63,704 bases of DNA from Chloroflexota bacterium (GCA_026707145.1 JAPOXK010000005.1:1-63704), one strand, 5' to 3'; numbered from the stretch's first letter, positions 1-8,180 are shown. Numbers and translations are program-made. Notes: generated by a model from the letters alone, not told the origin.

Positions 1-669
1 GCCTGGATGACCTACGCCTTCACGGGCTGCAGCGGGACGATCCCCGCGGGGACCGCCGGCCGCGTGAGCGTTGGCGAGCTGCCAGCCCTAGGGGGAACCA
101 GCCTGACCGCGCCCATCCGGCATGGGCCCTACCACCTCCTTCCGAACGGCTGGACGGGCCCGCGAGAAGGCTGGCAGTACCGCGACGCCCCCGGCTTCAA
201 CGACGGCCGGGGCAACACCGAGGACATTAACGAAGCCCGTCGACTGCCCTACTGGCGCGACCCCGTGCTACCTGCTGGATGGACCTTCGGCGCCGCATCT
301 AACTCCCCCGAGGGCAAGACCATCTGGGGCTATGAGGCTGTCTATCTCGAACCGAATGGATCTTTGGGCCTGGAGATCATCGGACAGTTCGCCGGCGACC
401 ACGGGCTACCCTGGGATGCCTCTTGGCAGCCCAACACGTCCGACCAGATCGTGCGGGAAGCCCGGATGATCGCGGGGCGTCCGGCGATCGTCAAGTACAG
501 TCCCAGCGGCCCGCAGCATCAGCCCTTGGCCGTCGTGCGCGTGCACATCTATGACGCGGCCACGGAGAGCCAGTACGAACTCTCGGGGCTCTCCAGCCTC
601 CGAGGTGACAACGTGGACCCCATGATCGCCATCGCGGAGAGCCTCTTCGCGGAAGAGCGCACGCCATGA
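1..669 (+). CDS. Hypothetical protein, 5' end outside the window
   Basis: The reading frame is open from the first base (GCC TGG ATG), so the gene probably begins upstream; the first ATG inside the window is at base 7 and gives 220 residues. I do not recognise the family. The visible part is soluble, rich in Gly, Pro and Trp, with no clear membrane segment or catalytic motif. The C-terminal third, with alternating strands and a 'DPMIAIAESLF' end, resembles the close of small secreted domains, but no function can be named. The stop overlaps the next start (ATGA at 666-669), so the two genes are probably translationally coupled. Confidence 0.6.
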   Translation, partial: AWMTYAFTGCSGTIPAGTAGRVSVGELPALGGTSLTAPIRHGPYHLLPNGWTGPREGWQYRDAPGFNDGRGNTEDINEARRLPYWRDPVLPAGWTFGAASNSPEGKTIWGYEAVYLEPNGSLGLEIIGQFAGDHGLPWDASWQPNTSDQIVREARMIAGRPAIVKYSPSGPQHQPLAVVRVHIYDAATESQYELSGLSSLRGDNVDPMIAIAESLFAEERTP

Positions 670-1163
670 CCCGCTTCTTCCTGGCCTTTGCCTGCGTCGC
701 CGCGCTCGGCGCCGCCCTCCTGACGAGTCCCGCCCGCGCGGACGATCCGCCCAGCGGGGCGGGCGGCGGACGCGCCGAGGTCGCCGCCAAGAAGAGGCGG
801 CCCTACCATCCCCGCATGGACGCCCCGCAGAGCAGCCGGCCGATCCTCGTCGTGCGCGCGCAGGTCGACCCGGGCGTGCTGGAGGAGTTCGAGCGCTGGC
901 ACCGCGGCACCCATCTGCCGCTGGTGCTGGAGATCCCCGGCATCGTCTCCGCCTTCCGCGCGCGGCCGCCGCGGGCGCGCCCCGGGGAGCACCTGATGGT
1001 CTACGAGCTCGAGAGCGAGGAGTCGGTACGGACCGCCTTCTCCTCCCCCGAGGCGGCGCGGGCGCGCTCGGACTGGGACCGCTGGCAGGACGATCTGACC
1101 GAGCTCAGCGTGGAGGTCCTCGCCCCCCTGGCGCCGCTCGCCAGCCAGCGCCATTGGGGCTAG
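666..1163 (+). CDS. Small alpha/beta-barrel (EthD/Dabb-like) protein, possibly exported
   Basis: The protein has 165 residues. From the ATG at 666 the N-terminus reads as a signal peptide: MTR, then a hydrophobic stretch, then 'SPARA' before Asp-Asp. From about residue 51 there is a compact domain with 'ILVVRAQVD', 'FERWHRGTHLPLVL' and 'HLMVYELES', the pattern of dimeric ferredoxin-like alpha/beta barrels such as EthD or DUF4286. An alternative start at ATG 816, preceded by an AAGAAGAGG purine run, would give only this cytosolic domain of about 115 residues. The ATGA overlap with the upstream gene supports 666. The substrate is unknown. Confidence 0.6.
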   Translation: MTRFFLAFACVAALGAALLTSPARADDPPSGAGGGRAEVAAKKRRPYHPRMDAPQSSRPILVVRAQVDPGVLEEFERWHRGTHLPLVLEIPGIVSAFRARPPRARPGEHLMVYELESEESVRTAFSSPEAARARSDWDRWQDDLTELSVEVLAPLAPLASQRHWG

Positions 1164-1179
1164 CGTCCTACCGGGCGTC

Positions 1180-1500
1180 TTACTGGAGCTTGACCGCGGT
1201 GCCGTAGGCCAGCACTTCCGCCGAGCCCTGCGCAATGGCGCTCGTGGTCAGGCGCAGCGCCACGACCGCGTCCGCCCCCATCGCCGCGGCCGCCTCCTCG
1301 AGCCGGGCCAGCGCCTGCGTGCGGCTCTCCTGCAGCAGCTTCTCGTAGGCCCCGATCTCGCCGCCGACGATCTGCTTGAGGCCGGCCAGCACGTCGCGCC
1401 CGACGTGGCGCGCGCGCACGGTGCTCCCCGTCGCCAAGCCCATCGTCTCCGCGATCTCCCGGCCCGGCACCGAATCGGCGGTGCTCATGATCATGGCCAT
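1180..1500 (-). CDS. YbjQ/UPF0145 heavy-metal-binding-domain family protein
   Basis: This is a 106-residue protein with the family hallmarks: an N-terminal strand ending 'TADSVPGREIAETMGLATGSTV', the central 'GLKQIVGGEIGAYEKLLQESRTQALARL' helix, and 'GADAVVALRLTTSAI' followed by 'EVLAYGTAVKL'. Family members form pentameric rings; their role is not established. Length is typical. The start overlaps the end of the PAP2 gene upstream on the same strand by 10 bases, so the two are probably co-transcribed. The family call rests on the residue pattern. Confidence 0.85.
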   Translation of the reverse strand: MAMIMSTADSVPGREIAETMGLATGSTVRARHVGRDVLAGLKQIVGGEIGAYEKLLQESRTQALARLEEAAAAMGADAVVALRLTTSAIAQGSAEVLAYGTAVKLQ

Positions 1501-2309
1501 GCGCTTTTCCTCTCTTCGCTTTCAGCGACCGTTGCCGCTTCCCTGGAGCCACGATAGCAACGCCACCCCAGGGCGGCGAGAACGCCCAGGCCGGCGACGG
1601 CCGCGCCCGCGACGGCGTCGAGCAGGAAGTGATTGCCGGTCACCACGATGCTGACCCCCTGTCCCAGCACGAGCAGCCCCCCCAGCGCCGCCGCCAGCGC
1701 GGCGCCGCGGCGCCCGCGGGGACGCGCCATCCAGAGGGCCACGGCGATGAGCAGCGCCCAGCCGAAGTGCAGGCTGGGAAGGGCCGCGTAGGCGTTGACG
1801 AAGGGGCCGACCTCTTGCGCCTGGTAGGACAGCTGGCTGTAGATCGCCATCGTGTCGAGCAGGCCCGCCTCCGGCAGCAGCCGCGGCGGGGCCGTGGGGA
1901 GCGCGTAGTAGATCGCCAAGCCGATCGCCGCCGAAGCGAGGAAGGCGCTGCGGGTAAAGCGGTAGACCGCGCGGTGGCGCGCGAACAGCCACACCGCCAC
2001 GGCGATGATCACCGGCATGTGCGTCCAGAAGTAGAGCGCGTTGAAGAGCTCGACCAGCGCCCGCGACTCCAGGATCCAGCCCTGCATCGCCGGCTCCCAG
2101 TAGATCCCCAGCCCGCGCTCGATCGCGATCAGGTCCGCCGCCCGCTCCAGCGCCTCCGCCGCCCGGCCGCTGACCGCGCCCCGAATCAGGAAGTACAGGC
2201 CCGCCCCCGCCGCCACGATCGCCACCTCCCAGGCGGCGGGCGCCCAGCGGCGCGCGTGCAGGGCGCAGGCGCGACGGCCGAGGCGGAGCGCGGCTTCGGT
2301 CATTCCCAC
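1491..2309 (-). CDS. PAP2-superfamily membrane phosphatase/phosphotransferase
   Basis: A 272-residue integral membrane protein with about six hydrophobic segments. The PAP2 phosphatase motifs are visible in the C-terminal half: 'SLHFGW' (catalytic His of motif 2) and 'TGNHFLLDAVAG' (motif 3 His with Asp). The arrangement, with 'LPTAPPRLLPEAG' before motif 2, matches the AUR1/Ipt1-like inositol-phosphotransferase branch rather than the short BcrC type. It probably acts on a phospholipid or polyprenyl phosphate at the outer face of the membrane. It is the first gene of a two-gene minus-strand unit with the YbjQ gene. The substrate is not predictable from sequence. Confidence 0.85.
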   Translation of the reverse strand: MGMTEAALRLGRRACALHARRWAPAAWEVAIVAAGAGLYFLIRGAVSGRAAEALERAADLIAIERGLGIYWEPAMQGWILESRALVELFNALYFWTHMPVIIAVAVWLFARHRAVYRFTRSAFLASAAIGLAIYYALPTAPPRLLPEAGLLDTMAIYSQLSYQAQEVGPFVNAYAALPSLHFGWALLIAVALWMARPRGRRGAALAAALGGLLVLGQGVSIVVTGNHFLLDAVAGAAVAGLGVLAALGWRCYRGSREAATVAESEERKSAWP

Positions 2310-2393
2310 ACCGTAGCGGGGGAGCGGCGGGCGTCCAAAGCATCGCCGAGCCGCGGGAGGAGCATGTTACGATCCCAGGAAGGGCGGGGAGCC

Positions 2394-3905
2394 GTGGATT
2401 CACTTACCATCGACATCGCGGCGGCAGCGCCAACCGATGTTCGCGCCACCTCCTTGCTGCTGCTCATCGACCAGCGCGAGGCCTTGCCCGCCGCGGGACC
2501 GGCCGCCGCCGTGGACGCGGCGCTGGACGGCGCCCTCAGCGCCCTCGTCGCGGAGGGCGAGCTGAGCGGGCGCAAGGGCGAGCTGGTCGTCGTCCACGCC
2601 CTGGGCCGGCTGCCCGTGCGCCGCGTCATCCTCGCCGGCCTCGGCCAGGCGGACGGCGTCGATCGCGACCGGGTCCGGGGGACCGTCGCCACGGCGGCGC
2701 GGCAGGCCCGCGCCCTCTCCGACGGGAGCCTGGCGGTGGCGCTCGCCGGGCCCGCCCTGGAGGCGCTGCCGCCGGAGGAGCTGGCCCGCGCGGCGACCGA
2801 AGGGGCCGTGCTCGGCCTCTACCGCTTCGATCGCTATCGCTCGGAGACGGCGGAGCCGCGCCACGCCTTGGACCGGCTGCTGCTGCTGGGCGGCGACACG
2901 GACGCGCTGGGGCGCGGCCGCGACCTGGGGCGGGTGATCGCCGAGGCCGCAAACCTCTCGCGTGACTTCGCCAACGAGCCCAGCAACATGCTCACCCCGC
3001 GCGAGTTCGCGCAGCGCGCCCGGGCCTGCGCCGAAGAGAGCGGGCTCGATTGCGAGATCCTGGATCGCGAGGCCATCACGGCGCTGGGGATGGGCGCCTT
3101 CCTAGGGGTGGCGCAGGGATCGCACGAGCCGCCCCAGTTCATCGTCCTGCGCCACCGCGGCGGGGGCGAGGAGCCCGGGATCGGCTTCGCGGGGAAGGGG
3201 ATCACCTTCGACACCGGCGGCATCTCCATCAAGCCCGCCGCCAACATGGCGGCTATGAAGCAGGACATGAGCGGGGGCGGCGCGGTCATCGCCGCCACGG
3301 CCGCCCTGGCGCGGCTGCAGGCGCCGGTGAACGTCACCGCGATCGTGCCGGCCACCGAGAACATGCCCGGCGGCAGCGCGATCAAGCCCGGCGACGTGCT
3401 CACGGCGATGAACGGCACCTCGATCGAAGTGATCAACACGGACGCCGAGGGCCGCCTCATCCTCGCCGACGCGCTCTCCTACGCGAATCACCTGCGTCTG
3501 TCGCCGATCATCGACGTCGCGACGCTGACGGGCGCCTGTGCCGTCGCCCTGGGCGACATCGCCTCGGGACTGATGGCGAACGACGACGATCTGGCGCAGG
3601 AGGTGATCGCGGCGGGGCGGCGGGGCGGCGAGCGCCTGTGGCAACTGCCGATGTACGAGGAGTACGACGAGAAGATCAAGAGCCGCATCGCCGACGTGAA
3701 GAACACCGGCGGGCGTTACGCCGGCGCGATCACCGCCGCCAAGTTCCTCGCCAAGTTCGCCGGCGAAACCCCCTGGGCGCACCTCGACATCGCCGGCACC
3801 GACGACAGCGACAAGGACCAGGGCGTGCTGGTGAAGGGCGCGAGCGGCGTCGCCGTGCGGACGCTGATCGAGTTCGCCTTGGGCCGCGCCAAGGGGGCAG
3901 CGTGA
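2394..3905 (+). CDS. pepA: Leucyl aminopeptidase (M17 family)
   Basis: A cytosolic di-metal aminopeptidase releasing N-terminal residues from peptides. The M17 active site is complete: 'GKGITFDTGG' near residues 267-276 (metal and catalytic Lys/Asp), 'KQDMSGGGAV', and the signature NTDAEGRL at about 348-355 with its catalytic Arg. The C-terminal 'DIAGTDDSDKDQG' segment is also typical. I chose GTG 2394, with AGGAAGG about ten bases upstream, giving 503 residues, the usual family length. ATG 2364 in the same frame would add ten residues but has a poorly spaced ribosome site. The gene overlaps the next start (GTGA). Confidence 0.93.
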   Translation: MDSLTIDIAAAAPTDVRATSLLLLIDQREALPAAGPAAAVDAALDGALSALVAEGELSGRKGELVVVHALGRLPVRRVILAGLGQADGVDRDRVRGTVATAARQARALSDGSLAVALAGPALEALPPEELARAATEGAVLGLYRFDRYRSETAEPRHALDRLLLLGGDTDALGRGRDLGRVIAEAANLSRDFANEPSNMLTPREFAQRARACAEESGLDCEILDREAITALGMGAFLGVAQGSHEPPQFIVLRHRGGGEEPGIGFAGKGITFDTGGISIKPAANMAAMKQDMSGGGAVIAATAALARLQAPVNVTAIVPATENMPGGSAIKPGDVLTAMNGTSIEVINTDAEGRLILADALSYANHLRLSPIIDVATLTGACAVALGDIASGLMANDDDLAQEVIAAGRRGGERLWQLPMYEEYDEKIKSRIADVKNTGGRYAGAITAAKFLAKFAGETPWAHLDIAGTDDSDKDQGVLVKGASGVAVRTLIEFALGRAKGAA

Positions 3906-4228
3906 GCCCCGCGCCCCCCGAACGGGCGCCGGAAGATGAGCGCGCCCTGCGGGAGCGCTACCGCCGCGAGATGACCGAGCTGGCCGACCGCTTCTGTGAA
4001 GAGCGCGGCTACGTCCTCACCAACGCGGACCAGACGATCGAGGACTTCGTGAACATGCGGCTGCAGTTCGGGCGCTTCTACTGCCCCTGCCAGCCCGGCA
4101 ACACCGAGGAGACGCTGTGCGTCTGTCCGCCGGTCGCGAACGGGCTGGTCGACTTCGAGGGGACCTGCTTCTGCAACTTCTTCTCGCTGCCGCCCGGCAA
4201 GACGCCGCTGAAGGACGACCTGGCCTAG
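3902..4228 (+). CDS. Ferredoxin-thioredoxin reductase catalytic-chain-like protein
   Basis: A 108-residue protein starting at GTG 3902, which overlaps the pepA stop. It carries three Cys-x-Cys motifs at residues 61/63, 73/75 and 89/91, within 'FYCPCQPG', 'LCVCPP' and 'GTCFCNFF', as in the catalytic chain of ferredoxin-thioredoxin reductase, where six cysteines build a 4Fe-4S cluster and a redox disulfide. The N-terminal helix 'ADQTIEDFVNMRLQFGRFYCPC' fits the fold. The spacing differs from the plant/cyanobacterial form (CPC-x16-CPC-x8-CHC): here it is CPC-x9-CVC-x13-CFC. It may reduce thioredoxins or act as a related disulfide reductase. Confidence 0.75.
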   Translation: MSPAPPERAPEDERALRERYRREMTELADRFCEERGYVLTNADQTIEDFVNMRLQFGRFYCPCQPGNTEETLCVCPPVANGLVDFEGTCFCNFFSLPPGKTPLKDDLA

Positions 4229-5442
4229 CGCTCGGCGAGCAGCGCCGCCACGCGATCGAGCACCCGCTGCGCGGCGTCGTACTTGCTGAGGAGGGGCAGC
4301 GCTTCGGGCTCGCCGCGGCCGTCGAGCAGCACGATGCGGTTCGTGTCGCCGCCGAAGCCCGCCTCCGGATCGGTCACGTCGTTGGCGACGATCAGGTCCA
4401 GCCCTTTCTTGCGCAGCTTGGCGGCGGCGTTGGCGATCAGGTCGTCCGTCTCGGCGGCGAAGCCGACCTTGACGAAGCTTCCGTCGAGTCCGGCGATCAG
4501 GTCGGGGTTCTCCTGAAGCGCGAGGTCCCAGCCGGCGGCGTCCTCTTGCTTCTTGCGTTTCCGCGCCGCCGTCTCCGCGGGGCGGTAGTCCGCGACCGCC
4601 GCCGCCATCACCAGTACGTCGGCGTCGCGGAGCCGCCGCGCCAGCGCCTCCCGCATCTCTTCCGCGCTCTCGACCTCCTCAACAGAGACGCCGTAGAGCG
4701 CCGGCGGCGGCGCCTGTGTGCTGACCAGCGACACGGCGGCGCCGCGATCCCGCGCGGCTTCGGCGAGCGCGAAGCCCATCTTGCCGCTCGATCGGTTGCC
4801 CAGGAAGCGCACGGGGTCGATCGCCTCGCGCGTCCCGCCCGCCGAGACGACCACGCGGCGCCCGCGCAGATCGCCGCCCGCGCGACCGATCAGCGCCCGC
4901 ACGGCCCCGACGACCACCTCCGGCTCACTCATTCGGCCCAGTCCCCGCTCGCCACTGGCGAGCCGCCCTTCGTCGGGACCGACGAAGCTGACGCCGCGCG
5001 CCCGCAGCGTCTCCAGGTTCGCTTGGGTCGCGGCGTTGGCGTACATGCGGGAATCCATGGCGGGGGCGACCAGCACGGGCGCGGTCGTCGCCAGGGCGGT
5101 CAGCGTGACGAGGGAATCGCCGACGCCGCTCGCCAGCTTGGCGAGCGTCGTCGCGGTGGCCGGAGCGATGAGGAGGAGATCCGCCCGCCGCCCCAGCTCC
5201 ACGTGCAACTCGGGCGCGGCAGCGTCGAACATATCGCTCGCGACGGTCCCGCGAATCACGCTGTGGAACGTCAGGGCAGGCGCGAAGCGCGCGGCGTTGG
5301 CGGTGAGAGCCACGTCGACGGTGGCCCCGCCTTCCTCCAGCCGCCGGGCGAGGTCGATCGCCTTGTAGGCGGCAATGGATCCGGTGACGCCCAGAACGAC
5401 GCGCTTCCCCGCGAGCGGAGCCGGTTGCGCAGGCACGGTCAT
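4225..5442 (-). CDS. coaBC: Bifunctional phosphopantothenoylcysteine decarboxylase/synthetase
   Basis: A 405-residue fusion covering two steps of coenzyme A synthesis. The N-terminal flavoprotein (CoaC) domain shows 'GVTGSIAAYKA', 'PAMDSRMY' and the His of 'LTFHSVIRG'. The C-terminal CoaB domain shows 'SAGGTREAIDPVRFLGNRSSGKMG' (written here in pieces of the family signature) and 'KVGFAAETDD' with the late 'NDVTDPEAGFGGDTN' loop. The start ATG overlaps the coaX stop by a few bases, so coaX-coaBC is one minus-strand operon for successive steps of the same pathway. The 3' end converges on, and slightly overlaps, the FTR-like gene. Confidence 0.93.
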   Translation of the reverse strand: MTVPAQPAPLAGKRVVLGVTGSIAAYKAIDLARRLEEGGATVDVALTANAARFAPALTFHSVIRGTVASDMFDAAAPELHVELGRRADLLLIAPATATTLAKLASGVGDSLVTLTALATTAPVLVAPAMDSRMYANAATQANLETLRARGVSFVGPDEGRLASGERGLGRMSEPEVVVGAVRALIGRAGGDLRGRRVVVSAGGTREAIDPVRFLGNRSSGKMGFALAEAARDRGAAVSLVSTQAPPPALYGVSVEEVESAEEMREALARRLRDADVLVMAAAVADYRPAETAARKRKKQEDAAGWDLALQENPDLIAGLDGSFVKVGFAAETDDLIANAAAKLRKKGLDLIVANDVTDPEAGFGGDTNRIVLLDGRGEPEALPLLSKYDAAQRVLDRVAALLAER

Positions 5443-6209
5443 CCCCCCGCGTTCATTTCATGGATGAGGCGCAGCCCTTCCAGCGTGAGGTCCGGCGCCA
5501 CAACCTCCACCGCCGTCGTCTCCTTCGCGATCCGTTCGGCCCAGCCACCCGTCCCGATCACGCGCCCGCCGCCCAGCTCGGCCTTGAACCGCTCGATGAT
5601 CCCCTCGACTAATCCAACATAACCGAAGATGATGCCCGCCTGCACCGCGCTGGCCGTGTTGCGGCCGATCGCGTTCTCCGGACGCTGTAGCTCCACTCGG
5701 GAGAGGCGAGAGGCCCGCTCGAACAGCGCGTCGGCAGCCACCCCAATGCCAGGCGCGATCGCGCCTCCCAAGTAGCTCCCCTCGCGGTCGATGGCGTCGA
5801 AGACGGTCGCCGTGCCAAAGTCCACGACGATCAGCGGGGGCGGGCCGTACGAAGCGAGGGCGGCGACGGCGTCCACCACGCGGTCCGCGCCCACCTCCCG
5901 CGGGCTGTCGTAGGTAATGCGCAGTCCGGTCTTGAGACCGCTCTCCACCAGCATCGGCTCGACGCTGAAATAGACGCGCGCCAAGTCCTGGAACACCGGG
6001 ATGAGCGCCGGCACGACGGAGGCGATGATGACGGACCGGATCGCGCTGACATCGAGCCCGCGGGTGCGCAGGAGCGCGAGCAGGAGCACGCCGTACTCGT
6101 CCGCCAGCCGATCATGCGCGGTCGCGATGCGCCACGTCGGGCCGAGCCGCGGACCCTCGAACAGCCCAAGCTGGACGGTGGTGTTGCCGATATCGATCGC
6201 CAATAACAT
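5439..6209 (-). CDS. coaX: Type III pantothenate kinase
   Basis: A 256-residue ASKHA-fold kinase that phosphorylates pantothenate, the first committed step of CoA synthesis. The N-terminal phosphate-binding loop 'LAIDIGNTT', the 'GADRVVDAVAA' segment with the catalytic Asp, and 'VVDFGTATVFDAID' are all present, with 'GGAIAPGIG' after them. I chose ATG 6209 because it gives the family's usual MLLAIDIGNT start and has GGAG seven bases upstream; a GTG at 6215 is a weaker alternative. It is the first gene of the operon with coaBC. A candidate promoter with an inverted repeat lies just upstream. Confidence 0.94.
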   Translation of the reverse strand: MLLAIDIGNTTVQLGLFEGPRLGPTWRIATAHDRLADEYGVLLLALLRTRGLDVSAIRSVIIASVVPALIPVFQDLARVYFSVEPMLVESGLKTGLRITYDSPREVGADRVVDAVAALASYGPPPLIVVDFGTATVFDAIDREGSYLGGAIAPGIGVAADALFERASRLSRVELQRPENAIGRNTASAVQAGIIFGYVGLVEGIIERFKAELGGGRVIGTGGWAERIAKETTAVEVVAPDLTLEGLRLIHEMNAGG

Positions 6210-6220
6210 AAGCACTCCGC

Positions 6221-6246
6221 GGAGCGGCCACTATAGGAGCCGCTCC
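6221..6246 (-). promoter_or_regulatory. Candidate coaX promoter with an inverted repeat across the -10
   Basis: On the minus strand, TATAGT (plus-strand positions 6230-6235) is a five-of-six match to a sigma-70 -10 box and lies about 20 bases before the coaX ATG. It sits inside the spacer of a perfect 8-bp inverted repeat: GGAGCGGC at 6221-6228 and GCCGCTCC at 6239-6246, with ten bases between. This geometry would suit a repressor site, but it could equally be an RNA hairpin. No clear -35 box was found. Confidence 0.4.
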
Positions 6247-6312
6247 CTGAGGGTGCCACTACACGATGCGGCCCTCCGCACGGCCGCCCGGCCGATCGGC
6301 GCCGTCTCCGGC

Positions 6313-6332
6313 AGAGTAACCAAGAGTAACCA
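6313..6332. repeat. Tandem 10-bp direct repeat between coaX and dnaA
   Basis: AGAGTAACCA occurs twice head to tail at 6313-6322 and 6323-6332. A 10-bp period places both copies on the same face of the helix, as expected for cooperative protein binding. It lies just upstream of the best candidate dnaA promoter. Whether it is functional is unknown. Confidence 0.5.
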
Positions 6333-6346
6333 GTTGTGTGCGCGGC

Positions 6347-6374
6347 TTGCCAGGAAGGGAAGCAGTGCTACCCT
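6347..6374 (+). promoter_or_regulatory. Candidate dnaA promoter
   Basis: TTGCCA at 6347-6352 (one mismatch to TTGACA) is followed after 16 bases by TACCCT at 6369-6374, a poor -10. It is the best-placed pair in the 280-base gap between divergent coaX and dnaA and would give a leader of about 110 bases. This is an inference from hexamers only. Confidence 0.3.
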
Positions 6375-6493
6375 GCCTCCCGTTCCTCTCCCAGATAGAA
6401 ACGGGCTGGGCGCTGGCCTGCGCTTCCTGGGTGTAGCCTGACGCACGCCCCGCCCGGACAGTGCCGGTGCACGCAACGAATTGAGGAGCGCGC

Positions 6494-7891
6494 TTGGAGG
6501 CAGCCAATTCCGGCGAGCCGCGCCCACAGGGCAGTGACCTCGCTCGCGAGGCCGTCGCGCCCTCGGCGGCACAGCTATGGCGCGGCGCGCTCGACCGCCT
6601 GCGCCGCGTGATTCCGGCTCCGTCGTTCGAGACCTGGCTCGAGGAGACCCGTGCCCTCGATTTGCAGGACGGGGTGCTCCGCGTCGGCGTCGCGTCCGAC
6701 TTCGCCCGCGAAGCGCTGACCAATCAGTTCTACCCAGCGATCGAGGATGTCCTCGCGGGTGCCGCCGGACAGCGCCTGAAGATCGAATTTGTGGTGCAGC
6801 CTCGCGAACCGGCCACCGCGGGGGCCCCCGCGCGACCGCTGAAGGGCACGGACCAGCCGCCCGTCGGCCGGTCGCGGCCCGTGCTGGCGCCCCACAACAC
6901 CTTCGACACCTACATCGTCGGCCGCAGCAACCGCCTGGCCCACGCCGCGGCGGTCGCAGTCTCGGAGCTCCCCGGCCGCGCCTATAACCCGCTCTTCATC
7001 TACGGCGGCGTCGGCCTGGGGAAGACTCACCTGCTGCAAGCGATCGGGCACGTAACCGCGCCGCAGGTGCAGACCCTCTACCTCTCGACCGAGGCCTACA
7101 CCAATGAGTTCGTCACGGCTCTGCGAGAGCACCGTATGGAGCGCTTCCGTCAGAAGTTCCGCAACGTGGACGTCCTCCTCATCGACGATATCCAGTTCAT
7201 CTCCCGTGGGGAGCAGACGCAGGAGGAGTTCTTCCACACGTTCGATGCGCTGCACGGCCTCGGCAAGCAGATCGTCATCAGCAGCGATGTCTCGCCGAAG
7301 CTCCTCACCTCGCTGGAGGAGCGGCTGCGCTCCCGCTTCGAATGGGGGCTCATCGTCGACATCGCCCCGCCGGACGTCGAGACGCGCCTCGCCATTCTCC
7401 GCTCGCGCGCGGAGCGCGGAGGGCTCGCCGTACCCGAGGAGGTCCTACTCCTGATCGCCCATCGCGTGCAGGACAACATTCGCCAGTTGGAAGGAGCGCT
7501 GAATCGCGTCGCGGCGTTGGCCCGCCTCTACCGGCAGCCGATCTCCCGCGAACTCGCTGGGGAGGCCCTCAACGCGATCACCGCCACGCCCCGGACCGCG
7601 GTCCCGCTTCCCAACGTCGTACTCGAAACGGTTGCCCAGTGCACCAACGTTCCGGTGGAGGCGCTCACCAGCAGCCGCCGGGAGAAGCAGGTCACCTACG
7701 CACGCCACCTAGCGATGTATCTGCTGCGCGACGTCAGCCACCAATCTTACGCACAGATCGGCCGCCTCCTCGGCGGCCGCGACCATACCACTGTGCTGCA
7801 CGGCTTCCGCCGGATCGAGAAGCTGCTCGACAGCGACCCCGACGTCCGCCGCAGCCTGCTAGAGATCCGCGCCGCCATCGCCGCGCGTTAG
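6494..7891 (+). CDS. dnaA: Chromosomal replication initiator DnaA
   Basis: A 465-residue AAA+ initiator that binds DnaA boxes and melts the origin. Domain I is recognisable at the N-terminus ('LWRGALDRLRRVIPAPSFETWLEETRAL'), followed by a Pro/Ala-rich domain II to about residue 130. Domain III has Walker A GGVGLGKT near residues 171-178, Walker B 'LLIDDIQF' near 227-234 and 'GLIVDIAPPD' with the usual Arg finger region. Domain IV ends with the DNA-binding signature 'IGRLLGGRDHTTVLHG' near 420-436. The start is TTG 6494, supported by GAGGAG five bases upstream. The gene is followed by a non-coding region with possible DnaA boxes. Confidence 0.96.
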   Translation: MEAANSGEPRPQGSDLAREAVAPSAAQLWRGALDRLRRVIPAPSFETWLEETRALDLQDGVLRVGVASDFAREALTNQFYPAIEDVLAGAAGQRLKIEFVVQPREPATAGAPARPLKGTDQPPVGRSRPVLAPHNTFDTYIVGRSNRLAHAAAVAVSELPGRAYNPLFIYGGVGLGKTHLLQAIGHVTAPQVQTLYLSTEAYTNEFVTALREHRMERFRQKFRNVDVLLIDDIQFISRGEQTQEEFFHTFDALHGLGKQIVISSDVSPKLLTSLEERLRSRFEWGLIVDIAPPDVETRLAILRSRAERGGLAVPEEVLLLIAHRVQDNIRQLEGALNRVAALARLYRQPISRELAGEALNAITATPRTAVPLPNVVLETVAQCTNVPVEALTSSRREKQVTYARHLAMYLLRDVSHQSYAQIGRLLGGRDHTTVLHGFRRIEKLLDSDPDVRRSLLEIRAAIAAR

Positions 7892-8180
7892 CCAACAGGG
7901 CCTGCGGCCAAGCGCCACCGTGGACAGCCCCGCTCCTTGCCCCAGCCCTGCCCAGTCGGCCAGCAGGCCCTGCACATCCCGTCCACAGGTCTCTCACTAG
8001 CCCACCCGCTGCCCGTGGGAAGTGATCTCGTCCCACGCCCCGTCGCCAGCGCCGGCCCCCGCTCCCCCCTGTTTCCACCGGCCTACGATCCCTACGTCTA
8101 TTTCACCCTTCTCTCTAATCTCTACTGAGTACTCTTTTAGGAGAGCTTCGTGATCTGGGAAGAACGGGGACAGGCAGCCC
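7892..8180. other. Non-coding region after dnaA, possible oriC
   Basis: This 289-base gap between dnaA and obgE has no convincing gene. It holds two DnaA-box-like 9-mers sharing the GTCCAC core of GC-rich-type boxes: CCGTCCACA at 7979-7987 on plus and CTGTCCACG on minus at 7919-7927, each with two mismatches to TTGTCCACA. A perfect 7-bp inverted repeat, CGTGGGA at 8014-8020 and TCCCACG at 8031-8037, lies between them and an AT-richer stretch at about 8090-8145 that could serve as an unwinding element. Position beside dnaA fits many origins, but the box number is low. Confidence 0.35.

Noticed and set aside
1629-2393. N-terminal extension of the aminopeptidase by 255 codons
   Set aside because: The region is antisense to the PAP2 gene and translates to Arg/Gln-rich sequence unlike M17 proteins; a good ribosome site exists at 2377-2383 for GTG 2394.
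3050-3901. N-terminal extension of the FTR-like protein by 284 codons
   Set aside because: It lies in another frame of the aminopeptidase gene and is Arg/His-rich; the GTG overlapping the pepA stop is the natural start.
4117-5622. A 501-codon open frame on the plus strand opposite coaBC and the end of coaX
   Set aside because: It overlaps two well-supported genes, is Arg-rich and low in complexity, and has no recognisable domain.
8061-8078. A third DnaA box, TGTTTCCAC, in the region after dnaA
   Set aside because: Three mismatches to the GC-rich consensus; too weak to count.
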